Below, in pieces: positions 36,486 through 44,780 of a stretch of 64,000 bases of DNA. Both the position numbers and the translations under genes were made by a program. This DNA comes from Odoribacter sp. (lineage in GTDB: Bacteria > Bacteroidota > Bacteroidia > Bacteroidales > Prolixibacteraceae), in the NCBI GenBank assembly GCA_013824715.1, contig PNOH01000004.1:84824-148823 (forward strand), given 5' to 3'. The notes beneath the pieces are model-generated. The model saw nothing but the letters and a program-made list of their open reading frames with translations. It ran no database searches and was not told where the DNA came from. Each line of letters opens with the position of its first letter. Position 1 is the first letter of the stretch.

Positions 36486-37358
36486 TTACTTGTCCAACAA
36501 CTGAATGGCGCTCGGGATTGCCCACTCCCTGGTTATAATTTTTGGTGATGGCGAGGTATCTTTCAAATCGATATATTCCATTTTTGCGTTAATGGGCGTT
36601 TTAATAAGATAGGGTTTGCATTTGGGGATAGCTGCAATGGCCCTTTTAGATCCCTCATAAAGCGCTTTTCGTGTTTCTGCGAAAGGATACAAAACCGCTG
36701 CCTCACGCGATAAACCCTGCTTTGTTGCAACAGTAACAATATTATTCCCAAAAAACTTTACGGCTTCACGGCAGGTAGCTACATCACCGGTAACCAATAT
36801 GGGAGGAACGCCAAAATATCCGGCAATGGTTGCTGTTTGAGCCAACTCGCCCGATTCCACACCGTTGTACCAATATTTATTCTCCGTTTTCGACGACTGT
36901 GTGTGATTCAAAACTCCATCGGGAGTACCATTCATGGCATGAAATCCAAACATAACCACTCCGGAATAGGTGCTGTCCAGACCCCAGTGATTACTTTCTG
37001 GACGCGGTTTGCCGGTGACATACCTGGCTCCGGGTTCCATCAAATGGGGGATAATGGCCTGCGTTCCGTGACCATCGATTATAAGTATTTCGGTAGCGCC
37101 GCCATCGCGGAGGCCACGAACGACAGCTGCCAAATCGCCCATAAAATACTCACATGCCTGCAGATTAGCCGGGGTATCTTTTTCTCTCGTCTGTGCAAAC
37201 CGATATACTCCGCTAACTCCTTCAAGATCGGTTTCAATAAATATCCTGATTTGGGCGCTGGCCGGTGAAAAACTGGTAAACAGGAGCGGAAGGAAAAACA
37301 GAATCCGATGGCCGTAGGAAGTATGCCATAAAGATTTCTTTTTTTTGGTTTCATCCAT
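36486..37358 (-). CDS. M55-family D-aminopeptidase-like protein (DppA-like), secreted
   Basis: The 290 residues carry an N-terminal hydrophobic export segment (about 13-36). The zinc-binding core is IETDLEGVSG (Asp, Glu), ILIIDGHGTQ (His) and FGFHAMNGTPDGVLNHT. This is the M55 D-aminopeptidase layout known from DppA, which releases D-amino acids from peptides. Export suggests a role on cell-wall or environmental peptides. It converges with the plug-domain gene. Confidence 0.88.
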   Translation of the reverse strand: MDETKKKKSLWHTSYGHRILFFLPLLFTSFSPASAQIRIFIETDLEGVSGVYRFAQTREKDTPANLQACEYFMGDLAAVVRGLRDGGATEILIIDGHGTQAIIPHLMEPGARYVTGKPRPESNHWGLDSTYSGVVMFGFHAMNGTPDGVLNHTQSSKTENKYWYNGVESGELAQTATIAGYFGVPPILVTGDVATCREAVKFFGNNIVTVATKQGLSREAAVLYPFAETRKALYEGSKRAIAAIPKCKPYLIKTPINAKMEYIDLKDTSPSPKIITREWAIPSAIQLLDK

Positions 37359-37495
37359 CTTATTAAGTTTTATAACATTCTGATAATAAATATTTTTGTT
37401 TTTGCTAATTCCATTTAAACCTATTTTCTGTGTATATAAGTTATTAATGAGTATCGGGTATTTTACCTAAAGACCAAAATATTGAGCAATTATCC

Positions 37496-37620
37496 TTTGC
37501 CGTTGACTTCAGTCAACGGGTAAAAGATTGATGAAAGACCTGGGCTTTAGCCCAATAACCTGTGGCTAAAGCCATTAGATATGTCTGTCAATCTATCCGT
37601 CAGATGAAGCTGACGGCAAA
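37496..37620. repeat. Composite palindromic repeat element, about 125 bp
   Basis: The ends are TTTGCCGTTGACTTCAGTCA and, inverted, TTTGCCGTCAGCTTCATCTG, each a hairpin by itself. Between them lie two more palindromes, GGGCTTTAGCCC and TGGCTAAAGCCA. The whole is near-symmetrical. I recall similar units in many Bacteroidota genomes. It sits at the border between the M55 gene and the accessory pair 37656-40009. Confidence 0.75.
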
Positions 37621-37655
37621 ATATAACTTAGGTACAGAACCAGATACTCATAAAG

Positions 37656-38900
37656 TTATTTAATCAAATGTAATTCAGGTAACGGATACCAAAATGCTTT
37701 ATTAATTATTTCATTATTTTTTTCAGTTCCTAAATTCATAAAATCAATAATTTTATCTTCGGCAGGGAAATAACCATGACAATATCGAGGAGTAACAGTT
37801 TCAGGTACAATGCCAATATAATCAACTCCGCTTGCCATTCTGTATATTTCCTCCGCTTTCCCAAGAATAAATGGAATGTAATGTTTGTAAAAAGCAATAG
37901 CGATTTTTATTGTTTCTATAACTCTTGCTCTGCTATTACCTTCTAATCTAAAGTACCAACCATTTTCATCATGACAAACGAAAAGCGAAATATGTGTAGA
38001 ATTTCCACCTCTGCAAATCTCCCATGGATGACCGCCACAATTCTTTTCAGTTTCGTACCATTTATGAAAGTCTTGATATGATTTTTCATTAAGCATTGTG
38101 AGTCCGCAATCCCGACCATCAGCCATTGCAATATATTTTTCTTTTGCTGTTAAAATCTTATTAGATTTATCAAAATACTTGTTTGCATCGTATCCAATCT
38201 CGCAAAACCGAAAAAAATCTCCTGAATTAATTGCTGATAAATATCTGAATGTCTTCGATTCTGACTGAACTTTGACTTTTTTAAGGATTTTTAGTATTTC
38301 AGGCGAAATTGTATTTTTAAAATCCTGCATATGTTCTGGGAAAATAGACCAGTAATCGCTTCTCAAGATGCGACCTGTACGTTTTTTATGAGGCAAATTT
38401 GCATCAATAAAATCATTGAAATCTTTAACATTGTTCTGAATTAAAATAGTAGTATGCTCTGTAAGCTTTAATAACCATTCTATTAATTCTGTATGAAAAT
38501 CATATACTTGCTCACTACTACTGTCATCTGCATTAAATTGAAGAGTTAGCTTTGAATCTATATAAAAATAAAACACATCTGCATATTTAGTTATTGCGAA
38601 ATTGTACCATTTAATTTTATTAGGATAATAATATTGCCATAAATCTTCAAAGTCTTTCTTATTGCTAGCCTCGCCATCTTTTAAATATTCATTGAAATCA
38701 CCAAAATCTTCTATTTTACCACGTCCCGCAGAAATCCAGATATTTCGAAATTCATCGTCGCCTTGTTTTTCTAAACAGCACATCATATCAAAAATAGAAA
38801 TCAAATATTTTATGCTAGATACATTTTTAACTTCAGGATAACTCCGACAAGAATTTATTAATCTGTCTATATAAGGTGCAGGTACGTTTTTAATTTCCAT
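37656..38900 (-). CDS. Conserved hypothetical protein with HPWEICRGGNSTHI motif
   Basis: The 414 residues form a soluble protein with no signal peptide, from an AT-rich gene. I do not recognise a named domain. The most distinctive segment is HPWEICRGGNSTHISLFV (about residue 295), followed by GWYFRLEGNSRARVIETIKI. I recall this motif from unassigned proteins of Firmicutes and mobile elements. Base composition and position between a palindromic repeat and an attC-like structure indicate horizontal acquisition. Confidence 0.65.
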   Translation of the reverse strand: MEIKNVPAPYIDRLINSCRSYPEVKNVSSIKYLISIFDMMCCLEKQGDDEFRNIWISAGRGKIEDFGDFNEYLKDGEASNKKDFEDLWQYYYPNKIKWYNFAITKYADVFYFYIDSKLTLQFNADDSSSEQVYDFHTELIEWLLKLTEHTTILIQNNVKDFNDFIDANLPHKKRTGRILRSDYWSIFPEHMQDFKNTISPEILKILKKVKVQSESKTFRYLSAINSGDFFRFCEIGYDANKYFDKSNKILTAKEKYIAMADGRDCGLTMLNEKSYQDFHKWYETEKNCGGHPWEICRGGNSTHISLFVCHDENGWYFRLEGNSRARVIETIKIAIAFYKHYIPFILGKAEEIYRMASGVDYIGIVPETVTPRYCHGYFPAEDKIIDFMNLGTEKNNEIINKAFWYPLPELHLIK

Positions 38901-38962
38901 ATTTTTTTTATTACCATTAGTCCAATGTCATTTCACCGTGCCGTTGTCTTTTCTCCGCTAAT

Positions 38963-39041
38963 GCATATCACTGACAACATCCGCAGTCTATGCCCCTTTT
39001 TCTTCTGGGGCTCATTATATTGCGAATGTTGTGTGTTATGC
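38963..39041. repeat. attC-like cruciform structure (candidate recombination site)
   Basis: There are three nested stems: GCATA/TATGC at the ends (38963, 39037), ACAACATCCGCA (38974-38985) with TGCGAATGTTGT (39021-39032), and an inner GCCCC/GGGGC (38992, 39007). The long bipartite stem with unpaired spacers and a terminal GTTATGC resembles integron attC sites. It lies 3' of the hydrolase gene, where an attC would be in a cassette. The core does not match GTTRRRY fully, so the call is tentative. Confidence 0.4.
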
Positions 39042-39151
39042 GCATACTCTACTCTGCATACGAAGCGGTTCTGTTCGTGTCCGCACACACTTTGTTCAAA
39101 GCGATTTCCTTTAGAAACGGTGTCGTTATGATAGTTCACAATGTTCAGATT

Positions 39152-40009
39152 TTATTTATCCAAAAAAGTAAGCACCATTTTCATAAGTGCAACTCTCTTA
39201 TTTGTGAAAGGATGGTCTGTCTGCCAAACCTCATAATCAAAGTAGGATTTGTTTGAACTTTTTATTGCATCGGCTATTTCTTTATTGCGAGTATTTTCAT
39301 CAAGCATTATTATTTTTTTACTCGCTAATGCGTTGCTGTCATTTGCCAAATTATAATAGGCAGGATTTTTAATCACGGGTTTATAAATATTTTTTGCGGA
39401 TGTATTTAATACAAAAGATTCATCTGCTAAATTTTCTATCTCCATTGTATCTTTAATGTTTTTGTAGTCCCCATATATGTTCCATGTTGAAAGAGCAAAT
39501 CCCTTTTTTACGCTTGGAAGTTCCTGCAATGCTTTAAGACAAACCCAAGCTCCCATGCTATGTCCAAAGAGAACAATATTTGAGGTGTCAACTTGTAAAG
39601 AGTCCTGATATTTTTTACAAAACCCAACCACATTCACGACATCTTCTACACAATTTTTAAAACTAAATTGTCCTTGGCTACCCCACGAACCACGATAGTT
39701 AAAATAAATAACATTCCATCCATGTGCCCTTACAACTTGTGCTAAGTCAAGATTCCGTTCGTTACCCGGATAGCCATGCAGCAGTATTAATGTTGGATGC
39801 TTTTGTCCTCCGTTAGCTTTATAAATAAAACCTTGCATAAGACTGTTGCCAGATGGAATTGCTAATTCTATAAAACCAGCAGGTGAGATCTTGTCCCAAG
39901 TAATATCTCTCAATACAATAGTGTCAGCAGTGGATTGAGCAAAACTACAAGTAGATGCTAAAGTGATTGTGATTGTTAGAAATGAAAATAATTGTTTTCG
40001 CATTGTCAT
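39152..40009 (-). CDS. Secreted alpha/beta hydrolase
   Basis: About 285 residues from ATG 40009. An in-frame ATG 27 nt upstream is less likely because the signal peptide (KQLFSFLTITITLAS, cleavage near SFAQ) begins here. The fold shows the oxyanion region LLHGYPGNERN, the nucleophile elbow GHSMGAW (Ser) and a late His in TDHPFTN. It is probably an esterase or peptidase-like hydrolase acting in the periplasm, with unknown substrate. The gene is AT-rich and preceded by the third copy of the dispersed promoter-like element. Confidence 0.82.
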   Translation of the reverse strand: MTMRKQLFSFLTITITLASTCSFAQSTADTIVLRDITWDKISPAGFIELAIPSGNSLMQGFIYKANGGQKHPTLILLHGYPGNERNLDLAQVVRAHGWNVIYFNYRGSWGSQGQFSFKNCVEDVVNVVGFCKKYQDSLQVDTSNIVLFGHSMGAWVCLKALQELPSVKKGFALSTWNIYGDYKNIKDTMEIENLADESFVLNTSAKNIYKPVIKNPAYYNLANDSNALASKKIIMLDENTRNKEIADAIKSSNKSYFDYEVWQTDHPFTNKRVALMKMVLTFLDK

Positions 40010-40105
40010 TATATAGTTTAAAAATGTTTGTTTCATGCAGTCAGTTTGATGTTAGCAGTGTCGCCAAAGAGTTGCCCATAACGGTTGGCTACCCGCCACG
40101 AATTT

Positions 40106-40152
40106 TAAAATACTAATATACAATGTATTTTCAGGAAAATTAATCTAAAGTT
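40106..40152 (-). repeat. Dispersed promoter-like element, copy 3
   Basis: Read leftward it begins AACTTTAGATTAATTTTCC and continues with GAAAATACATTGTATATTAG. It is almost the same as the copies at 11234 and 12201, which lie 28 kb away. It points to the hydrolase gene about 100 nt downstream. The stretch 40037-40105 between them holds GCCCATAACG and GCCAA/TTGGC arms that might be half of a second attC-like site. Confidence 0.7.
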
Positions 40153-40270
40153 GTATATACGCCAATAATTAAATTTGTGCGATTGGAACCAGCCCGGAGA
40201 GGATATCAAACACCACGGTGTTTTGAAGTTTCATAATTCTTCAACTTCTTTATTCTTGCAACTTTCTTTC

Positions 40271-40278
40271 TATCTTTG
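40271..40278 (+). promoter_or_regulatory. -7 promoter element of leuS
   Basis: TATCTTTG, a perfect match, lies 37 nt before the leuS ATG at 40316. Its position also shows that the in-frame codons upstream of 40316 are not translated. Confidence 0.5.
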
Positions 40279-40315
40279 CCGCTCACGTTCAGAAACCTTT
40301 ATCACACGCATAAAA

Positions 40316-42967
40316 ATGGAATATAATTTCTCCGAAATAGAGCCGAAATGGCAGCAATACTGGGAAGAACACCAGACATTCAAAACTGAAAACGATTTCT
40401 CGAAACCAAAATATTACGTGCTCGATATGTTCCCGTATCCTTCCGGAGCTGGTTTACACGTGGGACATCCCGAAGGTTATACGGCCACCGACATTGTCTG
40501 CAGATATAAAAGAATGAAGGGTTTCAACGTACTGCACCCGATGGGTTGGGACGCATTCGGGTTGCCAGCCGAGCAATATGCCATTCAAACCGGTACACAT
40601 CCGGCTGATACGACCAATAAAAATTGCGACAATTTCCGCCGTCAGATCAAATCACTGGGTTTGAGCTACGACTGGGACCGTGAAATCAATACTACCGACC
40701 CCAAATATTTCCGCTGGACGCAATGGATTTTCACCAAATTATTCAACTGCTGGTTCGATCCTGAAGCCGGGAAAGGCCGCCCAATCAGCGAACTGCCCAT
40801 CCCTGACGATATTCAGGCTCAGGGACAAATTGCCATCAACAAATACATGGGCGAAAAACGTCTGGCTTATTACGACAACGCGCAGGTATGGTGGTGCCAG
40901 TCGTGCAAAACAGTTTGTGCCAACGAAGAGGTTTTAACTGATGGTTCTCACGAAAAATGCGGACACCAGGTGACCCGCAAAAACCTGAAACAATGGTTAC
41001 TCCGGATCCCTCATTATGCTGAACGTTTGCTCGAAGGTCTTGACAATCTTGATTGGCCGGAAGGAGTGAAAGACATGCAGAAAAACTGGATTGGTAAATC
41101 GACCGGCGCCGAAGTTGACTTTGCCATCGAAGGAATGGAAGAAAAACTTCGTGTTTACACCACCCGCCCTGATACCTTATTTGGAGCAACTTATATGGTT
41201 GTTTCTCCTGAACATCCTATCCTGGAAACCCTTGTTACTCCTGAGAATTCGAAGAAATTCAAACAATACATACAGGCAGCTTCGCTGAAATCTGATTTGG
41301 ACCGCACCGAACTGGCCAAAGACAAAACCGGGGTTTTCACCGGACGAAATGCCATCAACCCGATTACAGGCCTACCAATCCCAATCTGGGTGGCCGACTA
41401 TGTGCTGATGGGTTACGGAACCGGCGCTATCATGGCTGTTCCGGCTCACGATAACCGTGATTTCGAGTTCGCCAAAAAATTCAATATTCCAATTGTTTGC
41501 ATTCTTGATCCGAAGAGTGCCGACAAGGAGACCCGCGCAAAAGTGCTGGCTTGCGAAGCTTGCTGGACCGAAGACGGGACATACATTAATTCAGCCAATC
41601 CTGCCATTGGTCTCGACCTGAATGGCCTTAACAAAAAGCAGGGCATCACGAAAGTAGTCGAATGGTTAGGTGAAAATGGAATCGGTAAAGCCACCGTCAA
41701 TTTCAGGCTGCGCGACTGGTTGTTTAGCCGCCAGCGTTACTGGGGCGAGCCATTTCCGGTGATTCACTGGGAAGATGGCGAAGTGACTCTGGTTGAAGAA
41801 AACCTTCCGGTTGAACTTCCGGCAATGGAAAAATACGAGCCGGGTGAAGGTGGCGAATCACCGTTAGCCAACGCAACCGACTGGCTGTACGTAACCGACA
41901 AAAATGGTCGCAAAGGCCGCCGCGAAACCAATACCATGCCTCAATGGGCGGGCTCCTGCTGGTACTATTTGCGCTACATTGATCCGAAAAACGATGAAGC
42001 GATCTTCGATAAAAAACTCGAAAACTATTGGATGCCTGTTGATCTTTATGTGGGTGGCGCCGAACATGCGGTGCTTCACTTATTATATTCACGTTTCTGG
42101 CACAAAGTATTGTTCGATCTGGGCATTGTTTCGACATCCGAGCCTTTTCAGAAGCTTTTCAATCAGGGAATGATCCTTGCTTTTGCTTACGAAACCGCCA
42201 CCGGGGCTAAAGTGGCCAGCGATTTGGTCGAAGAAAAAGAAGACAAATATTTCCACCTCGAAACCGGCGAAGAATTAAAGCAGATTGTGGCTAAAATGTC
42301 GAAATCGCTTAAAAACGTGATCAATCCTGATGACGTGGTTTCGAAGTTTGGAGCTGATTCACTCCGTTTGTACGAAATGTTCATGGGACCGCTCGACGAT
42401 ACCAAACCCTGGGCTGAAAATGGGGTGAAGGGAGTTTTTGGCTTTCTGAACCGTGCTGCCCGTTTCTTCGGAACTCCGGAAAATATCGGGATTGAAGCCG
42501 ACGACAAAGAAACCCTGAAGCTGTTACACCAGACTATTAATAAAGTGGCTTTCGACATCGAAAACATGAAATTCAATACCGGCATTTCGGCGCTGATGAT
42601 TTTCAATAATCTGGCCATGAAGAAGGGAAAAGTAAGCAAACAAACCGCTGAAACATTTGCAAAGATACTGTCTCCTTATGCACCGCATCTTGCCGAAGAA
42701 TTGTGGCAGATGTATGGAAATACAGAGACTCTGGCTTATGCACCGTGGCCTGAAGTTGATCCTGCCATGCTGACTGAAGACGTTATTGAATATCCGGTTT
42801 CGTTCAACGGCAAAGTCCGCTTCAAGCTGGAATTTCCGGTTGGTACGCCAAATGCTGAAATCGAAAAAGCCGTTCTAACGCATGAAACCTCCATTAAATG
42901 GTTAGAAGGCAAAACACCGAAAAAGGTTATCGTAGTTCCGAATAAAATCGTGAACGTGGTGATTTAA
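40316..42967 (+). CDS. leuS: Leucyl-tRNA synthetase
   Basis: The 883 residues from ATG 40316 start [16 protein letters not shown], the usual LeuRS N-terminus. The class I signature is HVGHPEGY (the HIGH motif), and the KMSKS loop appears as [10 protein letters not shown] (about residue 660). The CP1 editing domain (about 230-420) contains [14 protein letters not shown], with Thr-rich discrimination site and Asp. It charges tRNA-Leu. The frame is open 141 nt further upstream, but that part contains the promoter and is not coding. Confidence 0.96.
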   Translation: MEYNFSEIEPKWQQYWEEHQTFKTENDFSKPKYYVLDMFPYPSGAGLHVGHPEGYTATDIVCRYKRMKGFNVLHPMGWDAFGLPAEQYAIQTGTHPADTTNKNCDNFRRQIKSLGLSYDWDREINTTDPKYFRWTQWIFTKLFNCWFDPEAGKGRPISELPIPDDIQAQGQIAINKYMGEKRLAYYDNAQVWWCQSCKTVCANEEVLTDGSHEKCGHQVTRKNLKQWLLRIPHYAERLLEGLDNLDWPEGVKDMQKNWIGKSTGAEVDFAIEGMEEKLRVYTTRPDTLFGATYMVVSPEHPILETLVTPENSKKFKQYIQAASLKSDLDRTELAKDKTGVFTGRNAINPITGLPIPIWVADYVLMGYGTGAIMAVPAHDNRDFEFAKKFNIPIVCILDPKSADKETRAKVLACEACWTEDGTYINSANPAIGLDLNGLNKKQGITKVVEWLGENGIGKATVNFRLRDWLFSRQRYWGEPFPVIHWEDGEVTLVEENLPVELPAMEKYEPGEGGESPLANATDWLYVTDKNGRKGRRETNTMPQWAGSCWYYLRYIDPKNDEAIFDKKLENYWMPVDLYVGGAEHAVLHLLYSRFWHKVLFDLGIVSTSEPFQKLFNQGMILAFAYETATGAKVASDLVEEKEDKYFHLETGEELKQIVAKMSKSLKNVINPDDVVSKFGADSLRLYEMFMGPLDDTKPWAENGVKGVFGFLNRAARFFGTPENIGIEADDKETLKLLHQTINKVAFDIENMKFNTGISALMIFNNLAMKKGKVSKQTAETFAKILSPYAPHLAEELWQMYGNTETLAYAPWPEVDPAMLTEDVIEYPVSFNGKVRFKLEFPVGTPNAEIEKAVLTHETSIKWLEGKTPKKVIVVPNKIVNVVI

Positions 42968-42988
42968 AGATTCGATTTACCAAATATG

Positions 42989-43020
42989 AAAAGCGTAGGA
43001 TGAGGGTTCTGCGCTTTTTT
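42989..43020 (+). terminator. leuS terminator, copy 1 of a triplicated unit
   Basis: AAAAGCGTAG (42989-42998) with CTGCGCTTTT (43009-43018), then T-rich sequence. It belongs to a unit that recurs after each of the two following toxin genes. The tail ACTCC ... GGAGTTTATTGTTATTGACC at 43028-43053 is shared with copy 3. Confidence 0.8.
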
Positions 43021-43182
43021 GGTTATTACTCCAAAGGAGTTTATTGTTATTGACCCCCGGCATCGCAGGGGGCAAAGGAAATGCTGTGAAAAGCCAACAC
43101 TGAAATTCCAGGCAGAAGATTGAAAACTTCGTAATTTTTACTTGCAAGCTGTTTGTACTATAAAATTTCGAATCAGTTTCGT

Positions 43183-43190
43183 TATCTTTG
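43183..43190 (+). promoter_or_regulatory. -7 promoter element of TA module 1
   Basis: TATCTTTG, a perfect match, 43 nt before the antitoxin ATG. Confidence 0.45.
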
Positions 43191-43232
43191 GAATCAGGAA
43201 ACGCGAAGTAACTATCCATCAAATATCTCATC

Positions 43233-43460
43233 ATGAACTACACGATAAAAATTGCCGAAAATGAAAATGAGGGCGAAATCCTAATTAGACAGATCAAAGA
43301 ACTGGTAGGCGATAGTCCTTTTGTTAGTATTTATGAAGAGGAAACCGGACTTTCGGACGATATGGTGCAAGAATTGGAGCGACGATACCAACAAGTGATC
43401 AAAAACCCGCAAGATGGAAAGAGTTGGGAGGAAGTAAATAAAGACCTTCATAACCGATAA
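43233..43460 (+). CDS. Putative antitoxin of TA module 1
   Basis: This 75-residue acidic protein (MNYTIKIAENE ... WEEVNKDLHNR) has an N-terminal strand region and C-terminal helices with QELERRYQQVIKNP. I do not recognise the DNA-binding family. Its size, acidity and placement 11 nt before a ParE/RelE-type toxin make it the probable neutralising partner. Confidence 0.7.
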   Translation: MNYTIKIAENENEGEILIRQIKELVGDSPFVSIYEEETGLSDDMVQELERRYQQVIKNPQDGKSWEEVNKDLHNR

Positions 43461-43471
43461 AAATTACTTGT

Positions 43472-43792
43472 GTGGAAAAGTATCGTTTGATAATCAATTC
43501 TTCTGCTGAATCTGATCTAAAAATAGCTGCCGACTGGTATGCTTCACAGAACGCTGAATTAGATCTCGACTTTATTGAAGAGATTGAGAAATCCATTCAA
43601 CGAATACAACAAAATCCCCAACAATTTGCAGAGGTCAGAAAACAGATCAGAATGTCCATTGTCAAACGATTTCCTTATGGCATCTATTTCTACGTAGCTG
43701 GAGTTATCATCAATGTATTTGCCGTTTTCCATTTTAGCAGAAATCCCAAAGTTTTGCGGAAACGGATAACTCCGATAATCAAAAAGAAATAG
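43472..43792 (+). CDS. ParE/RelE-superfamily toxin of TA module 1
   Basis: The 106 residues from a GTG codon show the plasmid-stabilisation fold: an N-terminal strand (YRLIINSSAESDLKIAADWY), two helices with IQRIQQNPQQFAEV, and C-terminal strands with FPYGIYFYVAGVIINVFAVFH and RNPKVLRKR. ParE members poison gyrase and RelE members cut ribosome-bound mRNA, and sequence alone does not decide which applies. It is followed by a copy of the leuS terminator. Confidence 0.85.
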   Translation: MEKYRLIINSSAESDLKIAADWYASQNAELDLDFIEEIEKSIQRIQQNPQQFAEVRKQIRMSIVKRFPYGIYFYVAGVIINVFAVFHFSRNPKVLRKRITPIIKKK

Positions 43793-43809
43793 AGTTTGAC
43801 GAAAATATG

Positions 43810-43841
43810 AAAAGCGCAGGATGAGAGTTCTGCGCTTTTTT
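43810..43841 (+). terminator. Terminator copy 2, after TA module 1
   Basis: AAAAGCGCAG (43810-43819) with CTGCGCTTTT (43830-43839). The identity with copy 3 extends upstream into the last codons and stop of the toxin gene (AAAAAGAAATAGAGTTT). Confidence 0.8.
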
Positions 43842-43868
43842 AGGTTATTAAAATTGTTGGTTTTTGGT

Positions 43869-43876
43869 TACATTTG
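43869..43876 (+). promoter_or_regulatory. -7 promoter element of TA module 2
   Basis: TACATTTG, a perfect TAnnTTTG match, 14 nt before the ATG at 43891. It excludes the in-frame GTG at 43864 as the start. Confidence 0.45.
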
Positions 43877-43890
43877 TCAAAAGCAATGAT

Positions 43891-44133
43891 ATGAATGCAT
43901 TAGAAATTAAAACCAACTTTCATCATCTGATTGATCAGATCAATAACGAGCATTTGTTGATCAAACTCTATCATATTATGGAACAGGCAAGTTCAACTGC
44001 TGATGGCCAATTGTGGAGCAAATTAACGGAAGATGAGCAAATAGAATTATTAAAGATTGAAGGAGAAGTTCAGTCTGATCAAAATTTGATTCCGAACCAA
44101 CAAATGCAAACCAAGCATCAGAAATGGCTTTAA
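43891..44133 (+). CDS. Putative antitoxin of TA module 2
   Basis: The 80 residues from ATG 43891 begin MNALEIKTNFHHLIDQI. They continue with a helical segment and LWSKLTEDEQIELL, as in addiction-module antitoxins that wrap a RelE/ParE toxin with a C-terminal tail. It overlaps the toxin gene by 10 nt, which supports coupled translation. It is unrelated in sequence to the antitoxin of module 1. Confidence 0.75.
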   Translation: MNALEIKTNFHHLIDQINNEHLLIKLYHIMEQASSTADGQLWSKLTEDEQIELLKIEGEVQSDQNLIPNQQMQTKHQKWL

Positions 44134-44420
44134 AGGTCAAATGGTCAAAATACGCTGATCAGAGTTTTGATCGAATACTGGAATATCTTGAAGCAGAATG
44201 GGGAGAGAATGTTACACGTGCATTTGTATGCAGAACCTATGAATTTCTGGATTTATTGGCCGAATTTCCAGAAATTGGATCAATGGAAAATCCGGAAAAG
44301 CAAATTCGCGGTTTTGTTCTAATCAAACAGGTCACTGTATTTTACATCCGAAAAAACGATTCGATTATTCTCCTTAATTTTTACGATAACCGGCAAAAGC
44401 CAACAGTCAAAAAGAAATAG
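44124..44420 (+). CDS. ParE/RelE-superfamily toxin of TA module 2
   Basis: The 98 residues show the RelE/ParE fold: KVKWSKYADQSFDRILEYLEAEWGE, LAEFPEIGS with the conserved Pro, then IRGFVLIKQVTVFYIRKNDSIILLNFYDNRQ. The C-terminal strand and DNRQ(K)P end resemble ParE-type toxins. It is divergent from the module 1 toxin apart from the identical lysine-rich last codons, which belong to the repeated terminator unit. Confidence 0.85.
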   Translation: MALKVKWSKYADQSFDRILEYLEAEWGENVTRAFVCRTYEFLDLLAEFPEIGSMENPEKQIRGFVLIKQVTVFYIRKNDSIILLNFYDNRQKPTVKKK

Positions 44421-44437
44421 AGTTTACCGAGAATATG

Positions 44438-44470
44438 AAAAGCGCAGGATGAAAATTCTGCGCTTTTTTA
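44438..44470 (+). terminator. Terminator copy 3, after TA module 2
   Basis: AAAAGCGCAG (44438-44447) with CTGCGCTTTT (44458-44467). It is followed by ACTCCTAGGAGTTTACTG and TTATTGACCC, the same right flank as copy 1 after leuS. Confidence 0.8.
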
Positions 44471-44510
44471 GTTTTTTAACTCCTAGGAGTTTACTGTTAT
44501 TGACCCCTAG

Positions 44511-44633
44511 TGTCATGTCAACGATCAATTGGCGAGGCGTCATGCCGAACTTGTTTCGGCATCCCTAAATAGAATGAGACCCCGAAATAAATTCGGGGTG
44601 ACTGGCCTCCGACAGATCAATGTTGACACGACA
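44511..44633. mobile_element. MITE 1 (123 bp, CTAG target duplication)
   Basis: Imperfect terminal inverted repeats share TGTCRTGTCAAC at their tips, with weaker similarity to about 28 bp. CTAG is duplicated at 44507-44510 and 44634-44637. The unfilled target can be read in the paralogous flank after leuS: GACCC-CCGG-CATCGCAGGGGG there against GACCC-CTAG-CACCGCTGGGGG here. The interior (44539-44602) has two hairpins. No protein is encoded. The rest of the gap 44638-44780 holds only the continuation of the duplicated leuS flank. Confidence 0.85.
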
Positions 44634-44780
44634 CTAGCACCGCTGGGGGCAAAGGAAGCGTTGAGGAAAGTCAACCCGGAACGGGTTGAATATTTGAAGA
44701 AAATACGGATGGAAGAGTGAATGATTTGTTTTTTAATTCTTTACATTTAAACAATAATTTAATAAAAATATTTCTGTCCT

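Noticed and set aside
40175..40315. N-terminal extension of leuS
   Set aside because: The open frame contains a perfect -7 promoter element, and the LeuRS family begins at [12 protein letters not shown], so ATG 40316 is the start.
42989..44470. The three AAAAGCGYAG hairpins as a CRISPR-like or attC array
   Set aside because: Spacing equals whole TA modules, each hairpin has a T run and follows a stop codon, so they are terminators duplicated with the modules.
44529..44720. 63-residue open frame after TA module 2
   Set aside because: It starts inside MITE 1 and crosses its right end. No start region or family resemblance supports it, though the tail may be a remnant of an old gene.
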